From Roseivivax sp. THAF197b (GTDB lineage: Bacteria > Pseudomonadota > Alphaproteobacteria > Rhodobacterales > Rhodobacteraceae), in the NCBI RefSeq assembly GCF_009363255.1, contig NZ_CP045318.1:3275501-3339500 (forward strand): a stretch of 64,000 bases of DNA, written 5' to 3'. Made by a program: the position numbers and the translations under genes. Of the stretch, positions 9,365 through 17,988 are shown piece by piece (positions within the stretch are counted from its first letter, which is position 1; every line of letters begins with the position of its first letter). The notes under the pieces were generated by a model that worked only from the letters and a program-made list of their open reading frames with translations, was not told the DNA's origin and made no database searches.

Positions 9365-10594
9365 CTAATACGCGCCGAGGATGGCGCTCGTATCCAGAAG
9401 GAAGCGCTCCGACAGCGGCAGGCTGGCAGCCCCCAGCGCCCGCGCATCGGGGCCGACCCGGCCCGGCTCGATCACCGGCTGCACGAGCCCGACCGTGTCG
9501 AGATTGCTCAGAACCCGGTCCGCCTCGGCCACAAGCTGGTCGCGCAAGGCGGGCGGCATCCAGCCATCGACCACGATGCACGGGAAATCCAGCACGCAGA
9601 TCGCCGAGGCGATGGCATGCGCAAGGGCATGCCCCGCCTGTTCGATCCAGGCCGCACAAGCGGCGTCGTCGAAAGGCCAGTCGGTCGGGCTGAGCCACAT
9701 CGGGGCGGTCTCCACCCCCTGCGCCTTCAGCATGTTCTCAAGCGTCGACAGCGAGGCGACATCCATCAGATGCGTGAGCCCGCCCTGCCTGTCGGGCACC
9801 GGCATCGGACCCGTCGCCCCGGCATTGTCCGACAGCCCCGTGAACAGGGAGCCGTTCAGGACCACGCCGCCGCCGACGAAATACCCGAAATAGAAATAGA
9901 GATAGGAGCTCGCCACATGCGGCGCGCCAAAGGTCAGCTCCGCCCCGCAGGCGGCACTTGCATCGTTCTGCAGGAAAACCGGCAGGTCGATCATGTCTGC
10001 GATCTCCGCACGGATATCGCGATGCCGCCACTCGGCCATCTCGGCGGGGTCGAGCCCGATGAGGTCGCCCCATTCCCAGATCTGGTAGGGCATCGCGATG
10101 CCAAGCCCCGCGATGCGCCCGCGCTGCCCCATGGAAAGATCGGCTGTCAGCGTCTCGATGCTGTCGCGCGCAAACGCGACCATGCCATCGGGCGTCGGGA
10201 AATGATGCACGCTCATGGTGCGGTTGAGGACCTTGCCCAGAAAATCGATCAGCACCATCTCGGCGCTGCGTCTGCCGATCTTCAGCCCGAGGAAATAGGC
10301 CCCGTCCGGCGCGAGGTGCATGGGCACCAACGGCTGGCCCACCTTTCCGCGAATGGGATCGCCCTTGCTCAGCAGCCCCTCGGCCTCGAGCTTGCGCATG
10401 ATCACGGACACTGTCTGCGCGGACAGCCCCGTCCGGCGGGCGATATCGGCCTTTGCCAGCTCCCCGTGACGACGCACCAGGGACAGAACCAGTCGTTCGT
10501 TATGCGCCCGCAATCCGGACTGATTCGAACCGCGCAATTCCGGCACGATCTCGATGCGCTCAGGCGCTTGCGGGGTCTTGGCCGATACGGACAA
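9365..10594 (-). CDS. ROK-family transcriptional regulator, probable repressor of frcBCA
   Basis: The 409-residue protein has an N-terminal winged helix-turn-helix (NERLVLSLVRRHGELAKADI, then ARRTGLSAQTVSVIMRKLEA) and a C-terminal ROK sugar-kinase-like domain (FLGLKIG, PVFLQNDASAACGAE). The start is taken as TTG at 10592-10594, which has AGGAG seven bases upstream; an in-frame ATG further upstream lies between the promoter and this site and has no ribosome-binding sequence. The ROK zinc motif CxCGxxGC is not visible, so it is a divergent member. It is transcribed away from frcBCA across a shared palindrome, as expected for a local sugar-responsive regulator; the inducer is inferred, not shown. 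Confidence 0.85.
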   Translation of the reverse strand: MSVSAKTPQAPERIEIVPELRGSNQSGLRAHNERLVLSLVRRHGELAKADIARRTGLSAQTVSVIMRKLEAEGLLSKGDPIRGKVGQPLVPMHLAPDGAYFLGLKIGRRSAEMVLIDFLGKVLNRTMSVHHFPTPDGMVAFARDSIETLTADLSMGQRGRIAGLGIAMPYQIWEWGDLIGLDPAEMAEWRHRDIRAEIADMIDLPVFLQNDASAACGAELTFGAPHVASSYLYFYFGYFVGGGVVLNGSLFTGLSDNAGATGPMPVPDRQGGLTHLMDVASLSTLENMLKAQGVETAPMWLSPTDWPFDDAACAAWIEQAGHALAHAIASAICVLDFPCIVVDGWMPPALRDQLVAEADRVLSNLDTVGLVQPVIEPGRVGPDARALGAASLPLSERFLLDTSAILGAY

Positions 10595-10624
10595 GGGATG
10601 TCTCCTGCGATAGGAAGTGGCCCG

Positions 10625-10653
10625 ATTAACCAAGAAAAACAACCGATTGTCAA
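10625..10653 (-). promoter_or_regulatory. Sigma-70-type promoter of the ROK regulator
   Basis: On the minus strand a perfect -35 TTGACA (complement of 10648-10653) is followed after 17 bp by GTTAAT (complement of 10625-10630), a 4/6 match to the -10 consensus. The regulator's TTG start is about 30 nt downstream. The -35 box forms the left arm of the palindrome at 10648-10686, so a bound protein would block polymerase. Confidence 0.65.
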
Positions 10654-10686
10654 TAATAAATCACATTGATTTATCTATTATTGACA
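10648..10686. promoter_or_regulatory. Palindromic operator between the ROK regulator and frcB
   Basis: A 39-bp dyad has perfect 11-base outer arms, TGTCAATAATA (10648-10658) and TATTATTGACA (10676-10686). Inside is a second perfect 7-base pair, TAAATCA (10657-10663) and TGATTTA (10667-10673), centred 2 bp away from the outer axis. Each outer arm contains a consensus -35 (TTGACA), one per strand. This is the natural binding site for the neighbouring ROK repressor and probably controls both the regulator and frcBCA. On the plus strand the -10 for frcB is weak (around 10704-10711), which suits an activated or tightly controlled promoter. Confidence 0.75.
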
Positions 10687-10794
10687 GCTGCGCAGAAATG
10701 CGGTTTTCCTAGGACCAGGATGCTTGGCGCTTGCCCGGCTTACCTTCGCAACGGCTGAGGTGCCGTTGCGTCAACATACACTGGGAGGAACATC

Positions 10795-11832
10795 ATGACC
10801 ATGAAATTGACCCGTACCGCACGGCTTCTCGGCGCCGCCGCGCTGGGTTCGCTGCTCGCAGCCCCCGCCTTCGCCGCAGAGCATGAGGCCATCAGCGCCT
10901 GCCTGATCACCAAGACGGACACCAACCCGTTCTTCGTGAAGATGAAGGAAGGCGCCGAAGCCAAGTCCGAGGAGCTGGGCATCGAGCTGAACTCCTATGC
11001 GGGCAAGATCGACGGCGACGTCGAGACCCAGATCGCCGCCGTGGAGAGCTGCATCGCCGCAGGCGCCAAGGGCATCCTGATCACCCCGTCGGACGGCCCT
11101 GCCCTGACGCCGATCATCACCCAGGCCCGCGAATCCGGCGCACTCGTCATCGCGCTCGACACACCCTTCGAGCCCGCGGATGTGGCCGACGCGACCTTCG
11201 CCACCGACAATTTCAAGGCCGGTGAGCTGATCGGCCAGTGGGCCGCAGCCACGCTCGAAGACCCCGCCAACGCCAAGATCGCGCTCTTGGACCTCAATGC
11301 CAGTGAGGTTTCGGTCGATTACCTGCGCAACAACGGCTTCCTTCAGGGCTTCGGCATCGACATCAAGGACCCGACCGACATCGGCGACGAAGACGACCCG
11401 CGCATCGTCGGCAACGACGTGACCAACGGCAACGAGGAAGGTGGCCGCACGGCGATGGAAAACCTCATGCAGGTCGATAACGAGATCAACGTCGTCTACA
11501 CCATCAACGAACCCGCGGCGGCCGGTGCCTACGAGGCGCTGCGCTCCTTCGGGATGGAAGATCAGGCGCTGATCGTGTCCGTCGATGGCGGCTGCCCCGG
11601 CGTGCAGAACGTCAAGGAAGGCGTGATCGGCGCGACCTCCATGCAGTTCCCGCTGCTCATGGCCTCCCTCGGCGTGGAAGCGATCGCCGCATTCGCGGCG
11701 GACGGCACCATGCCCGAAAACACCGAAGGCCTCGACTTCTACAATACCGGCGTTGAGCTGGTGACCGATGCCCCCGTCGAGGGCATCCCGTCGATCACCT
11801 CCGACGAAGCGCTGGAGAAGTGCTGGGGCTGA
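10795..11832 (+). CDS. frcB: Fructose-type ABC transporter, periplasmic binding protein FrcB
   Basis: The 345-residue protein has a signal peptide ([20 protein letters not shown]...AFA) and a ribose/fructose-type periplasmic-binding fold. It closely resembles Sinorhizobium meliloti FrcB from memory: [70 protein letters not shown] and the C-terminal EKCWG. It should capture fructose, and perhaps ribose or mannose, and deliver it to FrcC/FrcA. A GGGAGGA ribosome-binding site precedes the ATG. It is first in frcBCA and is separated from frcC by a strong hairpin that could keep its mRNA more abundant. No fructokinase (frcK) follows the operon here. Confidence 0.92.
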   Translation: MTMKLTRTARLLGAAALGSLLAAPAFAAEHEAISACLITKTDTNPFFVKMKEGAEAKSEELGIELNSYAGKIDGDVETQIAAVESCIAAGAKGILITPSDGPALTPIITQARESGALVIALDTPFEPADVADATFATDNFKAGELIGQWAAATLEDPANAKIALLDLNASEVSVDYLRNNGFLQGFGIDIKDPTDIGDEDDPRIVGNDVTNGNEEGGRTAMENLMQVDNEINVVYTINEPAAAGAYEALRSFGMEDQALIVSVDGGCPGVQNVKEGVIGATSMQFPLLMASLGVEAIAAFAADGTMPENTEGLDFYNTGVELVTDAPVEGIPSITSDEALEKCWG

Positions 11833-11849
11833 GCCCGCACCTTCCAATC

Positions 11850-11874
11850 GGAAAGGGGCCGCGCGCCCCTTTCC
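11850..11874 (+). other. Intra-operon stem-loop between frcB and frcC
   Basis: A perfect 9-bp stem, GGAAAGGGG / CCCCTTTCC (11850-11858 with 11866-11874), has a 7-base GC loop and lies 18 nt past the frcB stop. No T-tract follows, so it is not a typical terminator. Similar hairpins after binding-protein genes protect the upstream mRNA from 3' decay or cause partial termination, raising binding protein over permease; that role is inferred here. Confidence 0.7.
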
Positions 11875-11943
11875 ACCCCACACTCATCAAATCTTTGACG
11901 CAGAATGCCGTTTCGGTCACGCTTGACCGAGGGAGGACGTATC

Positions 11944-13038
11944 ATGTCTGACACACCGCCGGAGCCGCGCAAATCGTCGGGGCAGGACTTCGAAAGCTCA
12001 CTCAGTTCCAGCGACACCAACGTGGCTTCGTTCGAGCGGCGCCACCGGGGAGTGATGGACACCGTGCAGCATATTCTGCACCTCAATCCCACGCTCGTGC
12101 CCGTCATGGTGCTGGTGGCGAGCGTGCTGATCTTCAGCCTGCCCATGGTCACCGAGGGCAAGTTCCTGACCATGTTCAACCTCAGCCTCGTGATGCAGCA
12201 GGTGTCGATCATCGGCATCCTCGCCGCCGCGCAATCGCTGATCATCCTGACCGCGGGCATCGACCTGTCGGTGGGCGCGCTGATGATCTTCTCGGCGGTC
12301 ATCATGGGCCTGACCGGTGTCAATCTCGGCCTGCCCAGCGGCATCGCGCTGATCCTGGGTTTCATCGTCTCCATCGGCGGCGGCCTGATGAACGGGCTGT
12401 TCGTCACGCGGGTGAAACTGCCGCCCTTCATCGTGACGCTCGGCACCTGGTACATCTTCCTGTCGATCCTGCGCCTTCTGACCGGATCGCAATCCATCCG
12501 CAGCCAGGATCTCGACGCCTCTGCGCCATTCCTGAAGATCTTCGGCTCCTTCATCTCGATCGGCTCGGCCCGGATCACCTTCGGCGTGATCCTGATGATC
12601 CTCGTCTTCGCGGTCCTGTGGTACATGCTCAACAAGACCGCCTGGGGTCGCCATGTCTATGCCATCGGCGATGACAAGGAAGCCGCGGAACTCGCCGGGA
12701 TCAAGACCGACCGGATGCTGCTCAGCGTTTACATGATGGCCGGTCTGGTCGTGGGCATCGCCGCCTGGGCCTCCATCGGTCGGGTCGGATCGATTTCGCC
12801 CAACGCCTTCGCGGAGGCCAACCTGCAAAGCATCACCGCCGTGGTGATCGGGGGCATCTCCCTCTTCGGCGGACGCGGTTCGATCCTCGGGCCGCTCTTC
12901 GGGGCGCTCATCGTGGGCGTGTTCGAATCCGGTCTGCGCCTCGCCGGTCTTGATGTGCAATGGCAGGTCTTCGCCATCGGCTGGCTGATCATCCTCGCGG
13001 TAGCCATCGACCAATGGATCCGGAAGGTGTCGGCATGA
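11944..13038 (+). CDS. frcC: Fructose-type ABC transporter permease FrcC
   Basis: The 364-residue inner-membrane permease is of the RbsC/FrcC type, with about ten transmembrane helices after an 80-residue polar, Ser-rich N-terminus. The family signature AQSLIILTAGIDLSVGALM (about residues 95-113) and the cytoplasmic coupling loop around AIGDDKEAAELAGIKTDR are clear. The ATG at 11944 is preceded by GAGGGAGG; an in-frame ATG at 11905 lies before that site and is less likely. It forms the translocation channel for the sugar bound by FrcB. Confidence 0.92.
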   Translation: MSDTPPEPRKSSGQDFESSLSSSDTNVASFERRHRGVMDTVQHILHLNPTLVPVMVLVASVLIFSLPMVTEGKFLTMFNLSLVMQQVSIIGILAAAQSLIILTAGIDLSVGALMIFSAVIMGLTGVNLGLPSGIALILGFIVSIGGGLMNGLFVTRVKLPPFIVTLGTWYIFLSILRLLTGSQSIRSQDLDASAPFLKIFGSFISIGSARITFGVILMILVFAVLWYMLNKTAWGRHVYAIGDDKEAAELAGIKTDRMLLSVYMMAGLVVGIAAWASIGRVGSISPNAFAEANLQSITAVVIGGISLFGGRGSILGPLFGALIVGVFESGLRLAGLDVQWQVFAIGWLIILAVAIDQWIRKVSA

Positions 13039-13099
13039 GCATCGCAAAGCATCCCCACACAACCGCGGCAGGTCCGCACCCGTTCGGAAAGGCATCGCA

Positions 13100-13879
13100 A
13101 TGACAGAGCAGCCCATCCTCAAGGCCCGCGGTCTGGTCAAGCGCTATGGCCGCGTGACCGCCCTCGACAGCGCCGACTTCGACCTCTACCCGGGCGAGAT
13201 CCTCGCGGTGATCGGCGATAACGGCGCCGGGAAATCCTCCCTCATCAAGGCGCTTTCAGGCGCGGTGCAGGTCGACGAAGGCTCCATCGAGCTTGAAGGC
13301 AAACCCATCACCTTCACCTCGCCCCTGGGCGCGCGCAATGCGGGCATCGAGACCGTCTACCAGACGCTCGCCCTGTCGCCTGCGCTCTCCATCGTCGACA
13401 ACATGTTCGTGGGCCGCGAAATCCGCAAGAAAGGCTTCATGGGCAAGTACTTCAAGATGCTCGACAACAAGGCGATGGAGGCTTTCGCCCGCGAGAAGCT
13501 CAGCGAGCTCGGCCTGATGACGATCCAGAACATCAACCAGGCGGTGGAGACCCTGTCGGGTGGTCAGCGCCAGGGTGTGTCGGTGGCCCGCGCGGCGGCG
13601 TTCGGATCGAAGGTCATCATCCTCGACGAGCCGACAGCGGCCCTGGGCGTGAAGGAAAGCCGCAAGGTGCTGGAGCTCATCCAGGACGTGCGCTCGCGCG
13701 GCATCCCGATCGTGCTGATCAGCCACAACATGCCCCATGTCTTCGAGATCGCGGACCGCATCCACGTCCATCGGCTGGGCAAGCGGCTCTGCGTGATCGA
13801 TCCGAAGGAGCACACGATGAACGACGCGGTGGCCTACATGACCGGCGCCAAGGTGCCCGACGAGGCGCAGGCGGCCTGA
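13100..13879 (+). CDS. frcA: Fructose-type ABC transporter ATP-binding protein FrcA
   Basis: This single-domain ATPase has 259 residues, unlike the roughly 500-residue double-domain RbsA type, as expected for FrcA. Motifs: Walker A GDNGAGKSS (about residue 38), Q-loop ETVYQTLALSP, signature LSGGQRQGVSVARA, Walker B VIILDEPTAALG and the switch histidine in VLISHNM. It powers uptake through FrcC and starts 61 nt after the frcC stop, with GGAAAGG upstream. It is the last gene of the operon; a GC-rich hairpin follows. Confidence 0.92.
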   Translation: MTEQPILKARGLVKRYGRVTALDSADFDLYPGEILAVIGDNGAGKSSLIKALSGAVQVDEGSIELEGKPITFTSPLGARNAGIETVYQTLALSPALSIVDNMFVGREIRKKGFMGKYFKMLDNKAMEAFAREKLSELGLMTIQNINQAVETLSGGQRQGVSVARAAAFGSKVIILDEPTAALGVKESRKVLELIQDVRSRGIPIVLISHNMPHVFEIADRIHVHRLGKRLCVIDPKEHTMNDAVAYMTGAKVPDEAQAA

Positions 13880-13905
13880 ACCCGCCCCGTCCTATCTACA
13901 ACGCC

Positions 13906-13932
13906 CGGCCCGCCCCTCCCGGCGGGCCGTTT
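13906..13932 (+). terminator. Probable terminator after frcA
   Basis: An 8-9 bp stem, CGGCCCGCC / GGCGGGCCG (13906-13914 with 13921-13929), has a 6-base loop and is followed by TTT only. It lies 27 nt after the frcA stop. The stem is strong but the T-tract is short, so termination may be partial. Confidence 0.6.
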
Positions 13933-14094
13933 GCTGTTCACCCGTCGAGCCAAACTTCTGGCACAATCGCTGCCTATCTCTTCCTGCCGAACCGGCAGGT
14001 TCTTGCGCAGGATGCAGGTCTTGCACCGACGTGTTTGAGAGCGCGTGTCTCCTGCAACACAGTCTGCCGCAACAATCGACAAAGGAGAGCAGAC

Positions 14095-14718
14095 ATGAAC
14101 CGCATCACCCTTACCCTTTCGGCCAGTCTGGTCGCTCTCGCCTCTGTGGCCTCCGCCCAGGGAACGAGCTTCACCGACATCGACATCGACGGGAGCGGGA
14201 CCCTGACCGAGGCCGAATTTGTCGAAGTCTTCGGAGAGGCCGGCGTGTCCGCCTTTGCAAGCTATGATAGCGATGACGACGGTTTCGTGACCGCCGACGA
14301 AGTCAAAAACGCCGGAACCCCCGAGACCGGAGAAGCGATCACCTTCGAGGATCTCGACGTGAACCAGGACGGCGTGCTCGACGAAAGCGAGCTGGCCAAT
14401 GTTTTCGGCGGCAACGCCAATGTGGCACTGGTCAAGTTCGACCAGAACGGCGATGGCTACGTGACCAAGGACGAGGTCCGCTCCTCCGATGACCCGATGG
14501 GCGAACGCGGCAACGCCAAGTGGGGCGAGGCCGGGCCCGGCAACAGCGGCAAAGGCAGCGATGATACCGAGACCGCTTCGTCCAAAGGCAACTCCGGCGG
14601 CAATAAAGGCGGCGGCAACGGTAATTCCGGAGGCGGGAACAGCGGCGGCAATTCTGGCGGCGGAAATGGCAATGGCGGCGGAAATAGTGGTGGTAAAGGC
14701 AACGGCCGAAACGGCTGA
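14095..14718 (+). CDS. Secreted EF-hand calcium-binding protein with Gly/Asn/Ser-rich tail
   Basis: The 207-residue protein has a signal peptide (MNRITLTLSASLVALASVAS, then AQ). Four EF-hand-like loops follow: DIDGSGTLTEAE (about residues 30-41), DSDDDGFVTADE, DVNQDGVLDESE and DQNGDGYVTKDE, each with acidic residues at positions 1, 3, 5 and 12 or near equivalents. The last 60 residues are a low-complexity tail built from G, N, S and K, mostly variants of GGNSGG and GGNGN. It probably binds Ca2+ in the periplasm or outside the cell. The ATG at 14095 has AAAGGAGAG upstream. It is monocistronic, between the frcA hairpin and its own terminator. Confidence 0.85.
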   Translation: MNRITLTLSASLVALASVASAQGTSFTDIDIDGSGTLTEAEFVEVFGEAGVSAFASYDSDDDGFVTADEVKNAGTPETGEAITFEDLDVNQDGVLDESELANVFGGNANVALVKFDQNGDGYVTKDEVRSSDDPMGERGNAKWGEAGPGNSGKGSDDTETASSKGNSGGNKGGGNGNSGGGNSGGNSGGGNGNGGGNSGGKGNGRNG

Positions 14719-14747
14719 CACCACATACCTGAACGAACCCTGACCAA

Positions 14748-14783
14748 AGCCACCCTGGCAAGCCACACACGGGGTGGCTTTTT
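14748..14783 (+). terminator. Rho-independent terminator after the EF-hand gene
   Basis: An 8-bp stem, AGCCACCC / GGGTGGCT (14748-14755 with 14772-14779), has a 16-base loop and is followed by TTTT (within a TTTTT run). It lies 30 nt past the EF-hand gene stop. Confidence 0.85.
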
Positions 14784-14863
14784 CATGCCAAGACGCGCCT
14801 CCACGGCCCCTCTCGCACATTTTTGATATGTTGCTCGGCCCGTCTTGGCGCTAGCTGAGGAGC

Positions 14864-17377
14864 ATGGATGTGGTTGTCATTACCGCGATCATCGCGGGCC
14901 TGTTCTTCGTTCTTGGCATCGCCGAGCCGCTCGCGGCGCGCGTGAGGCTGCCCTATACCGTGATCCTCGCGGGCTTGGGCATCGTGATCGCCGTTTCCGC
15001 CTCGTTCTTTCTGCGCACGGAGATCACCGATGCGCTGAACCCCGTTGCCAATGCGATCCTGAACTTCCCGATCCGCTCCAACGTCTTCCTTTATGTCTTC
15101 CTGCCGACGCTGCTGTTCCAGGTGACGCTGGGCATGAACCTGCGGCGGATGGCCGACGATTGGGTGCCGATCCTCGTCCTCGCGGTGGTCGCGGTGTTCT
15201 TCTCGACGATCTTCGTCGGCTGGTCCCTGTCCTGGGTCAGCGGCATCGACCTTGTGGCCTGCCTGCTCTTGGCCGCGATCATCTCAACGACGGATCCGTC
15301 GGCGGTGGTCTCGATCTTCCGCTCCATCGCGGCACCGCGCCGCCTCGCGCGCATCATCGAAGGCGAAAGCCTGATGAACGACGCCGCGGCCATCGCACTC
15401 TTCGGCCTTCTGATGGGCTTCGTGATGCGTGGCGTGCCGGATCCGTCCTGGCAAAATGCGATCCTGCGCTTTCCGGTCCTGATCCTGGGCGGCGTCGCGG
15501 TGGGGATGGTGCTGGCCCGCGCCATGGTCTTCCTGATGTCCTTCCTCGACCGGCACGAGGCCGCGCAGATCTCGCTGTCGGTGGCGCTGCCCTATCTCGC
15601 CTATATCGCGGCGGAGCAGCTTCTGGGCGCGTCGGGCGTGATTGCCGTCGTCGCGGCGGGCATGACCGTGACCGTGACGGCCCCCGGTTCGATCAGCCCC
15701 ACGAGCTGGGCCAACATGCGCGAGGTCTGGGGCCTTCTCGCGCATTGGGCCGGGGCGTTGATCTTCGTTCTGGCCGCGCTCCTGATCCCGCGCCTTCTGA
15801 GCGACGTGACCCTCGCCGATATCGGCCTGATCCTGTTCCTGGCTGTGGCCGCCCTGATGGCCCGCGCGGTGATCCTGTTCGGGCTTCTGCCGACGCTCAG
15901 CTTCCTGCGCCTGTCGCCGAAGGTCGAACGCCCCTACCGGGCGGCGATCCTCTGGGGTGGGCTGCGCGGGGCCGTCACGCTGGTCCTGGCGCTCGCGGTC
16001 ACCGAAAGCCTGCGCGTGCCGCCCGAGACGCGGCGCATGGTCGGCATTCTCGCCACCGGGTACACGCTCTTCACGCTGGTGGTGCAGGGCTCCACCTTGC
16101 GCTGGGTGATCGGACGGCTGGGGCTGGATCGGCTGTCTGCCTTGGATGCAGCACTCGCCAAGCAGGTCATCGCGGTGGCCCTCCAGACCGTGCGCGAGGA
16201 TGTGGCCGAGACCACCAAGAACTACGACCTGAGCCATGAAACGGTGCGCTCCGAGGCCAAGGCCTTCGGCGAACGGCTCGATGGCGCGGTGAAGGCTGCC
16301 GAGACCTCCGAGGATGTCCTCGACCGCGACCGCATCACGCTGGGTCTCGTGGCCCTGGCCTCCGCCGAGCGGGATATCGTGATCGAGCGGTTCCGCGAAC
16401 GCGCCGTCTCGACCCGGCTCGCCGACCGGGTGCTGAGCGATATCGACCGGCTCGTCGAAGCTGCGCGCCAATCGGGCCGTACGGGCTACAGGCGCGCCGC
16501 CCGCGAAGCTGTCGGCCTGAATACGTCGTTCCGGGCCGCCGTGTGGCTGTTCAACCGGCTGAAGATCACGCGGCCCCTGTCGCGCCTGACCGCCGACCGC
16601 TTCGAGGTGCTGCTTCTGCAGGGCCTCGTTCTGCGCGATCTCGACGGGTTCATCGATCGTCGCATTCGCCGCATCCACGGCAAGCGCGTGGCGGACCTTC
16701 TGCACGAGCTACTCGCCCGCCGGATCGAGATGGTCGATCAGGCCCTCGACGGTCTGCGCCTGCAATATCCGGGCTATGCCGAGGAGTTGGAGCGCCGCTT
16801 CATCCGCCGCACGGCCCTGCGCCTCGAGAAGCGCGAATATGACGATCTGCTGGAAGAGGGCCTGATCGGCGTCGAATTGCACACCGACCTGATGGAGCGG
16901 CTCAACCGCCGTGCTGCCCAGGAGGAAAAGCGCCCCGCCCTCGATATCGTCCTGCAAAAGGCCGAGATTGCGCGGCAATTCCCGCTCTTCTCCGAACTGG
17001 ACGAGGCTACGCTGCGCCGTCTGTCGAAAGCGCTGGTCACGCGCTATGCCGCCGAGGGCGATGTGATCGTCAGCCGCAATACCGCGGCCGACACGGTCTA
17101 TTTCATCGCCTCGGGCGCGGTCGAGTTGCGCTCGCGCGGGATTGCCTACCGGCTGGGCCGGGGCGAGCTTTTCGGGCAATTGGCGATGCTGACGCAATCC
17201 GCCCGCCGCGCAGAGGTGCGCGCGATTGCGCCCTGCACGCTTCTGGCGCTGGACGAACAACGCTTCCGCAGGCTCTTGCGTCGGTCGAAGGCGATGCAGG
17301 AGGCGGTCGCCCAGAGTGCCGAGAAACGGGGCATCACCGTGCCCTATCTCGATGAAATTCGCGCCGCGCAGGGCTGA
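14864..17377 (+). CDS. Na+/H+ antiporter (CPA1/NHE type) with C-terminal cNMP-binding-like domain
   Basis: The 837-residue protein has an N-terminal CPA1 antiporter domain (about residues 1-415, roughly 12 helices) with STTDPSAVVSIF, GESLMNDAAAIALF and GLRGAVTLVLALAVT. A helical cytoplasmic region of about 280 residues follows, then a cyclic-nucleotide-binding-like barrel from about residue 700 (FPLFSELDEATLRRLSKALV to LLALDEQRFRRLLRRS). The architecture recalls plant SOS1 and sperm NHE without the voltage sensor. In the phosphate-binding cassette (GELFGQLAML...RRAEV) the usual ribose-contacting Glu of FGE is Gln, so ligand preference may differ. The ATG at 14864 has TGAGGAG upstream. It would exchange Na+ or K+ for H+. 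Confidence 0.88.
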   Translation: MDVVVITAIIAGLFFVLGIAEPLAARVRLPYTVILAGLGIVIAVSASFFLRTEITDALNPVANAILNFPIRSNVFLYVFLPTLLFQVTLGMNLRRMADDWVPILVLAVVAVFFSTIFVGWSLSWVSGIDLVACLLLAAIISTTDPSAVVSIFRSIAAPRRLARIIEGESLMNDAAAIALFGLLMGFVMRGVPDPSWQNAILRFPVLILGGVAVGMVLARAMVFLMSFLDRHEAAQISLSVALPYLAYIAAEQLLGASGVIAVVAAGMTVTVTAPGSISPTSWANMREVWGLLAHWAGALIFVLAALLIPRLLSDVTLADIGLILFLAVAALMARAVILFGLLPTLSFLRLSPKVERPYRAAILWGGLRGAVTLVLALAVTESLRVPPETRRMVGILATGYTLFTLVVQGSTLRWVIGRLGLDRLSALDAALAKQVIAVALQTVREDVAETTKNYDLSHETVRSEAKAFGERLDGAVKAAETSEDVLDRDRITLGLVALASAERDIVIERFRERAVSTRLADRVLSDIDRLVEAARQSGRTGYRRAAREAVGLNTSFRAAVWLFNRLKITRPLSRLTADRFEVLLLQGLVLRDLDGFIDRRIRRIHGKRVADLLHELLARRIEMVDQALDGLRLQYPGYAEELERRFIRRTALRLEKREYDDLLEEGLIGVELHTDLMERLNRRAAQEEKRPALDIVLQKAEIARQFPLFSELDEATLRRLSKALVTRYAAEGDVIVSRNTAADTVYFIASGAVELRSRGIAYRLGRGELFGQLAMLTQSARRAEVRAIAPCTLLALDEQRFRRLLRRSKAMQEAVAQSAEKRGITVPYLDEIRAAQG

Positions 17378-17446
17378 TTCCGAGCCTCTCCCGCCCTATA
17401 TGGCGGGCATGGACAGATCGATCGCAACACGGTAGCCCCCGCATCC

Positions 17447-17920
17447 ATGGCCAAGAAACCGGACAATCCGAATTACAAGGTGATCGCCGAGAACCGGCGC
17501 GCCCGCTTCGATTACGCGATCGAGGAGGATGTCGAATGCGGCATCGTCCTGCAGGGCTCCGAGGTCAAATCGCTCCGGACCGGCTCGGCCAATATCGCCG
17601 AAAGCTATGCCGAGGTGAAGGATGGCGAGCTCTGGCTCATCAACTCCTATATCGCGCCCTACGAGCAGGCGATGTTCGGCCATGAGGATCGCCGCCCGCG
17701 CAAGCTTTTGGTGTCCAAGCGCGAATTGGCCAAGTTCTGGAGCGAGACCAACCGCAAGGGCATGACGCTCGTGCCGCTGGTCCTCTATTTCAATCATCGC
17801 GGCATCGCGAAGATCAAGATCGCGCTCGGCAAGGGCAAGAAGACCGTCGACAAGCGCGAGACCGCCGCCAAGCGCGACTGGAACCGCCAGAAGGCGCGGC
17901 TTCTCAAGGAGCATGGCTGA
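17447..17920 (+). CDS. smpB: SsrA-binding protein SmpB
   Basis: The 157-residue protein matches the SmpB family throughout: [20 protein letters not shown] near the N-terminus, [20 protein letters not shown], and the basic C-terminal tail [20 protein letters not shown] that enters the ribosomal decoding channel. It delivers tmRNA to stalled ribosomes for trans-translation. The ssrA RNA gene itself is not in this window. The sulfurtransferase gene follows on the same strand. Confidence 0.96.
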   Translation: MAKKPDNPNYKVIAENRRARFDYAIEEDVECGIVLQGSEVKSLRTGSANIAESYAEVKDGELWLINSYIAPYEQAMFGHEDRRPRKLLVSKRELAKFWSETNRKGMTLVPLVLYFNHRGIAKIKIALGKGKKTVDKRETAAKRDWNRQKARLLKEHG

Positions 17921-17988
17921 ACTTGCCTCTGCGGCTGCTTGGCACTAAGCCAAAGGATGACCCGCAAGCGACGCAAACCGAGGTGGCC

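Noticed and set aside
7369..9447. A 692-codon minus-strand frame across glnK-amtB
   Set aside because: Antisense to two highly conserved genes, with His/Arg/Glu-rich low-complexity sequence and no domain.
14845..16239. A 464-codon plus-strand frame inside the antiporter gene
   Set aside because: Overlaps the antiporter in another frame; the antiporter frame has the family motifs and the ribosome-binding site.
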